Made by a program: the position numbers and the translations under genes
Assembly (NCBI RefSeq): GCF_002104995.1
Contig: NW_024468365.1
Coordinates: 1-30,321, forward strand
Reading direction: 5' to 3'
From: Linderina pennispora
Lineage: Eukaryota; Kickxellomycota; Kickxellomycetes; Kickxellales; Kickxellaceae
Length of the DNA stretch: 30,321 nucleotides
Shown: piece by piece, positions 9,885 to 18,942 of the stretch
How the letters are laid out: every line of letters begins with the position of its first letter
Position numbering within the stretch: position 1 is the first letter of the stretch
Notes under the pieces: model-generated
Seen by the model: only the letters and a program-made list of their open reading frames with translations
Told to the model about the DNA's origin: nothing
Database searches by the model: none

Positions 9885-10780
9885 TATATAAAGCTTACAT
9901 TAATAATATCATATAGCATAGCTATAAAAAGACTATATTTGATATATATAGCTTTTGTAAATACACATTTATTGTCTCTCATCTTAACTCTAGAGGTTAA
10001 TCATAGTTTTTAAACTAAGTAATAGATATTTAAAACTTCTAAGGCTTCTTATTTTTTTGTTATTATAATGCTTCTCTAAAACCCCTATTGGCATCCTGAA
10101 AAATTTTAGATAATACATAATTAATATACTTCTACTAAGATAGAGGCTGGGTCATAAGAAATCAACTGAAATTTTTCAGGATGCTAATAGGGATTTTAGA
10201 GAAGCACCCTTTTTATTACTTTTATTTACTAGTTAATTTAGTTGCTATTTTCTTTTTGACTTATACCAAATATTCTAGCTTTTACAATATTTCTTAGATA
10301 TTAGTAATTGATTTATTCTTATAAAAGATTATTAGTTTCTCTAAATATTCTTAACTATGAATAGCCTCTATAGGGTATACTTAACTTAGGATATTATATA
10401 CTTATATACTTCTTATCATCTTATATATTTCAATATTACTATGATATTATCATTGAAGTATGGTTAGTATACTAGTAAGGCTTATTCATAGAAGGTATTA
10501 GTTAATATAATTTTGATATTAGGGATAGCTCTAAAGTTGTGCAAGGGAAGACAGTATTACTAGGCTATACCCTTTATAATTTAGTCAAACTACTTCTAAT
10601 AGTGGATCCCAGTTTAGGATAGTAGCACTCATAATATACTATAAGAATTCGATTTTACTTGCTCATTGCATTATATATAAATCAGCCCTTCTAGGGGAAT
10701 TCACTGACAAACCACCTACCCTTCACCAGCATAAAAGTTATATATTTTATTTCTAGTTTACATATATATTTACCAGTTTA
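9885..10780. other. AT-rich non-coding block, probably decayed mobile DNA
   Basis: The base composition changes abruptly to long A/T runs with many TATA and TTAAT tracts, unlike the GC-balanced genes on both sides. No open frame of note is present. The block contains the 138-bp inverted-repeat element at 10069-10206 and ends only a few bases before the start codon of the FAS-like gene, so it must include that gene's promoter. An origin as old inserted repeat DNA is inferred from composition and the embedded element. Confidence 0.6.
10069..10206. mobile_element. MITE-like element with 41-bp terminal inverted repeats
   Basis: The left arm (10069-10109) and the reverse complement of the right arm (10166-10206) agree at 38 of 41 positions. 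Both begin TGCTTCTCTAAAA and contain GCATCCTGAAAAATTT. The 56-base centre is AT-rich and non-coding. The size and structure are those of a miniature inverted-repeat transposable element. No clear target-site duplication is visible: the flanks read ATAA on the left and CCCTTT on the right. The alternative is a long RNA hairpin or a palindromic relic of a larger DNA transposon. Confidence 0.6.
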
Positions 10781-10789
10781 ACCTTCGAT

Positions 10790-13700
10790 ATGACAAAGAA
10801 CCCATCTACTATTGTGGTCCTCAATTTTTCAGGTGTCAGCCTTGACATTTCTGTCCAGCCTGAGCACCATTCTGCTGCAACCGAGCTAGCATTTGCATTC
10901 ACCAACGGGCAGCCCAAGCCGCTTTCCACCAGCATCGTGACCCTGGCCAAATTTATCCTCTACTGCAGCACCAGAAGCCCTGATGTCGCTATCTCAGTGT
11001 TCAAGGGTTTCCATGCCATGTATTGCTCAATGGATGACATCCACGTCATTGTTCAGCAGCACAAACTCTCCGTTGAGCAGTCGCGCATCGTCCTGAAGGG
11101 CTACTATTCAGCCTGGTCTCTCCTTGAGGCCCATCAGCAGCTTCCCGATGTTCGTCTCCCGGCACTTTTCTCGTCACCTAGTCTCAAGACCATTGCTCAA
11201 TTTGGCGGTCAGAGCGGAGCACCTAACTTTATGGACGATGCAGCATGGCTGTTTGATGTCTACCATCCGCTTCTTAGCGACTTTGTGGAGTATATGTCGC
11301 GTTTTCTCCATCAAGAGTCGATGGACCTTGTCCTGGACGGCACTCTTGAGCAGCCACTGGACTTTGTCGGGTGGTTGCTCAACCCAGAAACTGCACCAGC
11401 CACTCAGCATCTTCATGCGGCGCCGATTGCGTTCCCATTCATCGGACTTTTCCAGTTAATGCATCTGGTTGTCTTGTATAAGACGCTTAGAATTGACCCG
11501 GGCGAGCTGACCACTTTATTCAGAGGTAACCCCCCCTTGCTCGCAGACTACAAATAGGTATGCAAGCTTACATGCACTAACTCTTCTCTCTATTTCTTTC
11601 AAGTAGGTGCGATTGGCCATAGCATCGGCATTCACATTGCCGCTGCCTTTGCATCAGTAACTGACCAGGACTCCTTGTATAGATGTGCTGAAAAGGCTTT
11701 GGGCATTCTCCTAGCCGCAGGCTGGAAAATGCAAGCCGGAATTCCTCTCAGCCACGTTTCCAAGGCAATATTGGACGATGAACTTGAGCATGGGGGACAC
11801 CCATCCCCTATGGCTGCATTCAGCCCACTGCCTCAGAATAGACTCCAGCAGTTTATCGACGATTTCAACCAAGGAACCAATTCGGCTGACTCCAAGGTCG
11901 CATTGGGGCTTATCAACGGACATTCTGTGTTTGTTGTCTCAGGCATTGCTGAGTCTGTTGCCATGTTTGCCAAGTACGTTCGCCAGCAATGTGCACCAGA
12001 GGACAGCGACCAGTCGCACTTGCTCTACTCGCAACGCAAGCCCAAGGTGCAAATTACCTATCTGAACACTACCGTTCCCTGCCACTGCAGCCTCCTTCGC
12101 TCAGCAGCCGAGGAGGCATACAAGCATGTTCTACAAAAGGGATGGCTATTTGACTCTGTCAAGCTGCGCCTGCCTGTCAGCTCTACCACCGACGGCCATG
12201 ATCTCCGCAGCGATGCCAATCTCACCAAATCGCTGATCGAGAGCATCTGCATCTTGCAAGTTAACTGGCCAGCAGTCATCAGCAAGGCTGATGCTACGCA
12301 TATTGTCGACTTCAGTCCTGGCAGGGTCAGTCCCTTTGCCATGCTGACGCATTCCCTTGTTCAAGGTGCAGGAGTGACTGTGATCCCTGGGGGCTCTCTG
12401 GTAGCCGACCCACATGGCCAAGTTGGATCCAGAGCCGATCTCTTCAAGCATGATATTGCCAGTATCTTTTCGGCTACATGCTGGGCTGATCAGTTTGGTC
12501 CGAAACTTGCTGCTACAGCGCGCAGTGGCCAGACCCAGATCGATACCTATATGGTTCAAGCGCCTGGGATGCCGCCAGAGATAGTATCGGCAATGGTATC
12601 CACTACAGCTGAGTGCATAGAGGCAGATACTAACGCTGTGCCTGTACACCCTACTGCGTCAGTGTCAGCCGATAGTTCAACGCGTATCTATACCGTTCAC
12701 GATGGTACTGGGTCCCTACCGAAGCCAAGAGAATGGATCGATGTGCTAGCTGGTCCAACAAAATCTTGGCTACGAGCTCTTTTGCTTGCACCATCAATCA
12801 CGCTAGGCACTAAACTCATTCCGAATAGCATCCAGCGTGTGCTCCGTCCACGGGTTGGACAGACAGTCGTTGTTACCGAAAGCAATGGAGTCCCGACCTG
12901 CCTCGAGGTATCTGGGAGCAACGGCATATATGGTGTCAGCATCACGATCAATGCTGATTCTGTTATTCGCGTTGAACTGCATCATCATGTCAACGAAGTA
13001 GCGTGTGACCTGGCTCTACTCTACCGCTACTCTCCAGATACGCCAGCAAGTATGATTGTGGAGATAATGGACGGCCGCAGTGAGCGTCTCTGCAACCAAT
13101 TTTTCATGGTTCACCAAGCGACATCAGCGGAGGTAGAGCGGGTCAATATTGACTACAACAATCCACAGATTGTGCTAAGGACCGAGCCATATCTGATCTC
13201 GCCAGAAATGGTCCAGAAATTCTGCCACAGCGTTGGGAATGCCATGGTCCAGTATAGGCATCACCCTGGCCATCAAGCACAGGCACCGATGGACATCCTG
13301 TTCAATATTGCCTGGCCGAAAATCGTTTCTATCCTATCGGCACCGCCATATGATGCTGGAATACTGGATCTGGTCCACCTGTCGAACAAGACAGAGCTGG
13401 ATAACGACAATATGCTGCACACTGGTGACTCGATTGAAGCCAAGATCCAACTTGCATCTGTATACAACACCAGGGCTGGCAGGAAAATGTGCTTTGTAGC
13501 AAAATTCTACTGCGGCAGCACCCAAGTAGGTACAGTGTATACTGATGCTCTGGTTCGCAAGAATCCAGTTCTGCCACATCAGCAGTTCCGCAATACCACC
13601 GAGCGTGTGTACCGGTGTACGTATAGATCCGCCGATGACGTTGCTGTGCTCAACTCAAAACCCTGGTTTGTATGCAAGGAACCCTCAAAACACCAGGTTG

Positions 13701-14347
13701 TTCCAGGGTCGGTTTTGGAGTTTGAACTGGAATCCTCATATCGTTACCGGACAGACGTCATGTACTCGCATGTTGCTAGCACCGGGCCAGTGTACCTGGT
13801 ACAGCCAAATAACGAGCGGCTGCTCATTGCGCATGTTGACTACGAAAGTGCCGACGTTGCTAGGAGTTCGGTGGTTGAGTATCTTGAAAACAACTCTGTG
13901 TCGCTCAGCGAGAGCTGCATGTTCAACACGGGTGGCTACAGTATCACTGCACCCGAGGGTGATTTGGGTATGTCAGTAACTGCACCAACAGACAACTGGG
14001 TATACGCACGTGCATCTGGGGACTACAACACGATCCACACGAATCCGTACATCGCTGACTATGTTGGACTACCAGACACGATTGTGCATGGAATGTGGAC
14101 CTCTGCGTCGACCAGAGCACTGGTAGAGAAATACGTTGCTGACGGTATCCCTGAGCGTGTCAGATCATTTGAAACCGAGTTTACTTGGATGGTCCTCCCA
14201 GGCGATCGCCTCGAGACCAAGCTAAAGCACATTGGCATGAAGCAAGACCGCATGCTCATACAGGGTGACACATGTAACCAAAAAGGAAAGGTTGTTATGA
14301 AGTCGCTGGCGGAAGTAGAACAGCTAAAAACTGCATATGTGAAGTAG
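10790..14347 (+). CDS. Shortened fungal fatty acid synthase beta-like protein: acetyltransferase plus dehydratase, no ER and no MPT
   Basis: Exons 10790-11525 and 11607-14347 join to 3,477 nt, 1,158 residues. Residues 1 to about 520 match the Fas1 acetyltransferase: FGGQ near the start, GHSIG with nucleophile Ser251 (GHSQG in yeast), PCHC with His405 (PFHS in yeast), and THIVDFSPG. Only a stub of enoyl reductase follows (APGMPPEIVSAMV, about residue 563). The alignment then resumes at the dehydratase region (about 625 onward), with LVHLSNKTEL and the hot-dog active site ARASGDYNTIH plus TIVHGMWTSAS. The protein ends right after KGKVVMKSLAEVEQ, where Fas1 would run into its malonyl/palmitoyl transferase. 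Yeast Fas1 has about 2,050 residues. The clean frame and retained catalytic residues suggest a working protein that loads an acyl group and dehydrates hydroxyacyl chains, but not a complete FAS beta. Its partner and product are unknown. Confidence 0.85.
11526..11606 (+). other. Intron of the FAS-beta-like gene
   Basis: The intron is 81 nt, with donor GTAACC, a CACTAAC branch motif, a pyrimidine tract and acceptor CAAGTAG. It splits a Gly codon. Removing it rebuilds FRGAIGHSIG, matching LKGATGHSQG of yeast Fas1, and makes the total coding length a multiple of three. Confidence 0.85.
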
Positions 14348-14748
14348 ATAAGTAAAGTCAAATACCAGGTAGCAGTTCTATGCAGTTTAATTGACGGAGA
14401 CAAAAAGATTTCAGTATTAGCAATTAGCCACAGTGCACTCCAGAACAGGACCATAGCGTGCTGCTGGATCCGCTAGCTCGTGCCAGGCTGGATCCAGCGA
14501 CAAACGAGTACATCTTTTGAGCATAGTTTAGTGGATACTGATTCATAAAATAAAACCCCCACTAAAGTGTTGTGTGATAAACCAAGTAGTTTTATCGCCA
14601 AAACCAGGAAAAGTCAAACACGATAGTAAAATGAAAGGAAAGCAGAATGAAAGATCCACAGTCTGATAATTATCTTTATGTACATTTTTCAGAGCCTCCC
14701 GTCAGAAGCTTGGTTAGCTGATTTGATTGGCTGGTTTAGGCGCTTCGG
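14348..14748. other. Intergenic region between the FAS-like gene and tRNA-Pro
   Basis: This 401-base stretch holds the 3' flank of the FAS-like gene and the upstream flank of the tRNA. The word GCTGGATCC occurs twice within 14463-14500. I see no gene here. Confidence 0.5.
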
Positions 14749-14820
14749 GGCTTGGTGGTCTAGTAGTATGATTCTCGCTTCGGGTGCGAGAGGTCCCGGG
14801 TTCAATTCCCGGCCAAGCCC
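14749..14820 (+). tRNA. tRNA-Pro (anticodon CGG)
   Basis: The 72-nt sequence folds as a standard cloverleaf. The acceptor arm GGCTTGG pairs with CCAAGCC, and the anticodon arm CTCGC/GCGAG encloses loop TTCGGGT, giving anticodon CGG. The T arm CCGGG/CCCGG carries loop TTCAATT, and the discriminator is C73. It closely resembles other eukaryotic tRNA-Pro genes and has no intron. Internal A box (around TGGTCTAGTAG) and B box (GGTTCAATTCC) are present. It reads CCG codons. Confidence 0.95.
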
Positions 14821-14822
14821 GC

Positions 14823-14827
14823 TTTTT
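14823..14827 (+). terminator. RNA polymerase III terminator of tRNA-Pro
   Basis: A run of five T residues begins three bases after the tRNA 3' end, the usual Pol III stop signal. Confidence 0.8.
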
Positions 14828-14950
14828 GCCTCAGTTCTTATCGCCAACCAGCGGTGACACCCATTACCGCCGCCGACAAAACCTCCTTTTGCTTTGGCTG
14901 CGCTTGTCGGGCAGGCGCTTGGGGGAGTCGCGCTTTTGCTCTCTCCTGCC

Positions 14951-15487
14951 ATGGCTCTGAACTTTAATTCCGACATCCACTACACGCCGTACGTCGACGA
15001 GTCGGACCTCGACCCAGCCATCAAGCTCATCGAGAGCGGACTGTCCGAACCATACTCGATCTACACGTATCGCTATTTTGTGCAGCAGTGGCCCGAGCTG
15101 TGCCTGCTGGCGCGCAACGAGCACGAAAAATGTGTTGGCGTTATCATCTGCAAGCTCGAGCCCCACCGGCGCGGCGCCGACACGTTTTTTGACCCCGGCA
15201 AGTCGTCCCTCTTGCGCGGCTACATCGGCATGGTCGCTGTCGACCACGCCTACCGCAAGCGCGGCATCGGCTCCACCCTGGTTCTCAACGCAATCGACAT
15301 CATGAAGCGCATGGGTGCCGACGAGGTTATCCTCGAGACCGAAACAAAAAACAAGGGCGCGCTCTCCTTGTATGAGGCCGTCGGCTTCGTCAGGGAGAAG
15401 CGTCTCTGCAGATACTACATGGACGGCTCGGATGCCTTCAGGCTCAAAATGTGGATCGGCAAGCCAGAGCCGCCATTGTCGCCATAA
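14951..15487 (+). CDS. NAA30: N-alpha-acetyltransferase 30, catalytic subunit of NatC
   Basis: The 178-residue GNAT enzyme contains SEPYSIYTYRYFVQQWPELC, a near-diagnostic NAA30/Mak3 segment. It also has the acetyl-CoA loop RKRGIG (R/Q-x-x-G-x-G/A), the VILETETKNKGALSLYEAVGFVREKRL stretch (split here only for naming) and RYYMDGSDAFRLKMW at the end. NatC acetylates the N-termini of proteins starting Met-hydrophobic, cotranslationally at the ribosome. The ATG at 14951 is the first in frame; the open frame extends upstream to 14894 but only through non-ATG codons. The gene starts 131 bases after the tRNA-Pro and is followed 110 bases later by SYF1 on the same strand. No frame breaks are seen. 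Confidence 0.93.
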   Translation: MALNFNSDIHYTPYVDESDLDPAIKLIESGLSEPYSIYTYRYFVQQWPELCLLARNEHEKCVGVIICKLEPHRRGADTFFDPGKSSLLRGYIGMVAVDHAYRKRGIGSTLVLNAIDIMKRMGADEVILETETKNKGALSLYEAVGFVREKRLCRYYMDGSDAFRLKMWIGKPEPPLSP

Positions 15488-15553
15488 GTATTCAGCAGTG
15501 CTTCGTCGCCAATATATTTAAATTCGACTGTGAGCTTTTCAGAAAGTGATTCG

Positions 15554-15569
15554 TTTTTTTTTTTTTTTT
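15554..15569 (+). promoter_or_regulatory. Poly(dT) tract upstream of SYF1
   Basis: A run of 16 T residues lies 28 bases before the SYF1 start codon, in the short NAA30-SYF1 gap. Poly(dA:dT) tracts commonly keep fungal promoters nucleosome-poor. It may equally be part of the 5' leader. The exact length is uncertain in a sequence with homopolymer errors. Confidence 0.5.
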
Positions 15570-15597
15570 CAAATAAATCTCGTTTTTCTTCTTCGGA

Positions 15598-17993
15598 ATG
15601 GACATTGACATCAGCGACAACGACCTTGGGTTTGAGCAGGAGGTCCTGCGTGAGCCATTTAAACTCAAGGGCTGGCTGCGATACCTCGACCACAAGCGGG
15701 ACGGACCAGCGCGCACGCTGTCGATTATTTACGAGCGTGCAGTGAAGAACCTCCCGGGCTCATACAAGCTTTGGAAGCAGTATCTAGACCATCGGAGTGG
15801 CCTTCTGGAGAAACTTAATCCGCTGACAAATGCCGACGAGTACCGTAAAGTGAACTTGTGCTTTGAGCGTGCGCTGCTGCTCTTGCACAAGATGCCACGG
15901 CTTTGGATCGACTATGGCAAATTCATGTGTAAACAAGCAGATCCGACAGCAGCTCGACGTGTGTTTGACCGGGGCGCTCAGGGCGCTGCCAGTGACGCAG
16001 CACGAGCGGATCTGGCCGATATACTTGAAGTTTGTCAGGCGTGTGGGCGGAGTGACGGCGGGATCGTGTGTACGCTAGGTACCTGCAGGTGTGGCCTGAG
16101 GAGTCAGAGCTGTGGATCGACTGGTGTGTTGAGCAGCGGCGGTGGCGCGAAGCATGCGCTTGGCTTGTCAGGGTTCTGAATAGCGTCATGTTCCGAAGCC
16201 CACGGGGCACGACGCCGTTCCAGTTCTGGAATCAGTTGGCGATGATCATTCGGAATCAGCCTGAGGAGACCAAGGATTTGGATTCGGAAGGAATTTTGCG
16301 CGACGGTATCTCGCGATTCAGCGACCAGGTGGGCGAGCTGTGGACAGCGCTTGCTAGCCATTATATTGCACTGGGCAGGTTCGAGCAGGCGCGAGATATC
16401 TACGAGGAGGCGATTCGCAGCGTGGCGACAGTGAGAGACTTCACAATGGTGTTTGACGCCTATGCAGAGTTTGAAGAAGCGGCGATTTCAGCGGAGATGG
16501 AGGCAGAAGTCAGAGATGCGTCCAAGAGCGAGAAGGGGTTCCTAGAGATCGCGCAGGACCGTCAGATGACGCTTGATCTAAGATTGCTGCGGTTTGAGAG
16601 GCTCATGGATCGCAGGCCGTTTTTGGTCAATGATGTGGTGCTCAGACAGAACCAGAACAACGTGCAGGCGTGGCTCAAGCGTGCTCAGCTGTGGGACGCG
16701 CGCAAGCAAGCGGTTCAAGGCGAAGAGAAGAAGAGGGCCGAGAAGAAGATCATCGAGACATTCGATAAGGCTGTAGAAACCGTGGTGCCGTACAAGGCAT
16801 CGGGCGGAACGCTGGCAGAGATCTGGCTTGCGTACGCACGGCATTTTGTCGACGAGCCCTCGGAGATGCGGCGGGTACTTGACCGGGCTGTGGCCGCTCC
16901 ATACAAAGCTGTGTCTGAGCTGGTGGACGTGTATATTGCGTATGCTGAAGCCGAGCTGGCATGGGACAACCCTGACGGCGCTCTAATGGTGCTTACTCGA
17001 GCAACAGCAGTGCCCAAGGCCAGCACGCCCACAGTCGACTACCGCGACGATAGCCTGCCCGCGCAGCACCGGGTGTTCAAATCGCTGAAAGTGTGGTCAA
17101 TGGTTGTCGATCTGGAAGAGAGTCTGGGTACTGTGGAGTCAACTCGGCTCGCGTACGACCGGATGCTGGAGCTCAAGATTGCAACACCACAGGTGGTGGT
17201 CAACTACGCAACGTTCCTACAGGATCACGGGTACTTTGAGGACTCCTTCAAGGTATACGAGCGCGGTATCGATGCGTTCGGATACCCGGTAGCCGTGGAG
17301 CTATGGACGATCTACTTGAAAAGGTTTGTGGACCGGTACAGGGGCGACAAGCTGGAGCGTGCACGCGATCTATTCGAGCAGGCGCTGGAGAAATGTCCCG
17401 AACGGTACGCCAAACCAATCTTTTTGGCGTTTGGCAAGCTGGAGGAGGACCACGGTCTTGCCAGAAGAGCCCTCAAGGTGTACGAGCGTGCGACGCAGGG
17501 TGTGCCTAGGGCTGAGCGGCTGGAGATGTTCCAGTACTATGTGGCCAAGACAGCATCGATGCTGGGTGTACCCGCGACGCGGGCCATCTATGAGCGTGGA
17601 ATCGAGGAGTTGCCCGACAAGCAGGCGCTGTTGCTGGCCATGGACTTTGCGCAGACTGAGCGGCAACTGGGTGAGATCGATCGCGCCAGGGCCCTGTATG
17701 CCTATGCTTCCCAGTTCGCTGATCCAAGAGTGGATCCGGGTCTGTGGACGACGTGGCACGAGTTCGAGGTGCAGCACGGCAACGAGGACACGTTCAAGGA
17801 GATGTTGAGGATCAAGCGGTCGGTGCAGGCCAGATTCAACACCGATGCACATAACCTGGCAGCCATGGAGATCGAGCAGAAAAACGAGGCCAAGGCCAAG
17901 GAGCAGGCGCAAATGCAGAGGCAGGCAGATGCGGCAGTGCCAATTAATAATCCGGACGAGGTCGCCATCGATTTCGATGATGAGGATTTGTAG
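15598..17993 (+). CDS. SYF1: Pre-mRNA splicing factor SYF1 (XAB2 homologue), two one-base insertions
   Basis: This is a HAT-repeat protein of the spliceosomal Prp19/NineTeen complex. The start MDIDISDNDLGFEQEVLREPF and the segments SYKLWKQYLDHR, MPRLWIDYGKF, FDRALRALPVTQHERIW, LKVWSMVVDLEESLGT, KLERARDLFEQALEKCP and HGNEDTFKEMLRIKRSV correspond in order to XAB2/Syf1. The frame moves by +1 twice, at GGGG (15971-15974) and at GGG (16060-16062). Removing one G at each place reconnects FDR-ALRALPVTQ and ...RVYARYLQVW. The corrected length is 797 residues, typical for the family. The C-terminal 40 residues are rich in Lys/Glu/Gln and end in an acidic DFDDEDL. Homopolymer errors are the likely cause of the breaks, since the rest is well conserved. 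Confidence 0.93.
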
Positions 17994-18107
17994 CGTTGCT
18001 GACAATTGCAACAAAATAAAAGTGGCTCGATTTCCGCCGCTTCTCGCCTCCTTGCTTCCTCACTTTTTTCCCTGTTTCTTTTCACACTACTACAATCGCA
18101 AATCCAA

Positions 18108-18584
18108 ATGGCTGGTCGTGAGCTAATTGTCGGTCCAGAGACGCCAGAGAAGCCCTACCCTATACTGGTTGAAGGCGAGGTCGTCCGCGGGTTTGGTCGC
18201 GGCGGCAAGCAGCTCGGAATTCCCACCGCCAACCTCCCCGAGTCTGTCGTCGAGTCGGCGCTGTCTGAGATCCCCATTGGCGTGTACTATGGCTGGGCAA
18301 AGGTCGCCGGCGACTCGGTGCGGCCGATGGTGATGAGCCTGGGCTGGAATCCGTACTTTAAGAACGAGAAGCGGTCGGGCGAGGTTCACATCATGCACAA
18401 GTATGACGAGGACTTTTACGGATCTCATCTGAAGATTGCCATTCTGGCTTACATCAGGCCGGAGAAGGACTACGACAGCCTCGACAAGCTCATTGAAGAC
18501 ATTCATGCCGATATCCGTGCTGCTGAGCATTCGCTAAAGCGCGAGGCGCACGAGCAGGTTAGACATGATGCGTTCTTCGACTAG
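18108..18584 (+). CDS. FMN1: Riboflavin kinase
   Basis: This 158-residue enzyme phosphorylates riboflavin with ATP to give FMN. It shows the family's G-G-KQLGIPTANLPE loop (the PTAN motif that binds Mg-ATP), GVYYGWAKV, MSLGWNPYFKNEKRSGEVHIMH with the catalytic Glu, and the C-terminal helix DSLDKLIEDIHADI. The size matches stand-alone fungal and animal riboflavin kinases. The ATG at 18108 gives the expected start; an open frame runs upstream to 18006 but overlaps the SYF1 3' region and adds no conserved sequence. SYF1 ends only 114 bases upstream on the same strand, so the promoter is very short. No frame breaks. Confidence 0.94.
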   Translation: MAGRELIVGPETPEKPYPILVEGEVVRGFGRGGKQLGIPTANLPESVVESALSEIPIGVYYGWAKVAGDSVRPMVMSLGWNPYFKNEKRSGEVHIMHKYDEDFYGSHLKIAILAYIRPEKDYDSLDKLIEDIHADIRAAEHSLKREAHEQVRHDAFFD

Positions 18585-18942
18585 TCGTACCGGGCAAAGA
18601 TTCGTTTAGCTTTGAGGCATTTTTGCTCATTATGAAATACAAGCTACAATAGACCTGGAGGCATAGTGGGTAGCTTGTATAATGGCGCTTTGGCCTTTGC
18701 TTGCCGTCGTCATAGGCAGAGGGCCTGGTAGAGGTACCCATGCTCTTTGCTCGACTCTAGTGGGCCAAACTGGTGTTCTTTACAAACAGCAGCACTGTGT
18801 CGTCACCCAAAAACCCAGCAGAGATTCTAGTTCGGCCCAGATGCCGCATTCTGTCGATGATGACCAGCTGCCGACTCCCCTCATCCATTCTGCTTCTCTG
18901 TATTCGTTTTTCTTTCTATTCATTAGCGTTGTCGTTGGAAAA
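18585..18942. other. Intergenic region between FMN1 and LAA1
   Basis: This 358-base gap has a pyrimidine-rich stretch (about 18890-18930) just before the LAA1 start codon, typical of a fungal promoter or leader. No gene is apparent. Confidence 0.5.

Noticed and set aside
10790-14347. Interpretation as a biosynthetic gene cluster with the ABC transporters and acyl-CoA oxidase
   Set aside because: The neighbours are mostly housekeeping genes (NAA30, SYF1, FMN1, LAA1, MOB4). No PKS, NRPS, terpene synthase or pathway regulator is in the window, so proximity alone is not enough.
14894-14950. Upstream extension of NAA30 (extra 19 residues with a hydrophobic look)
   Set aside because: The extension begins at TTG, not ATG, is not conserved in NAA30 proteins and would follow the tRNA closely. 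The ATG at 14951 fits the family start.
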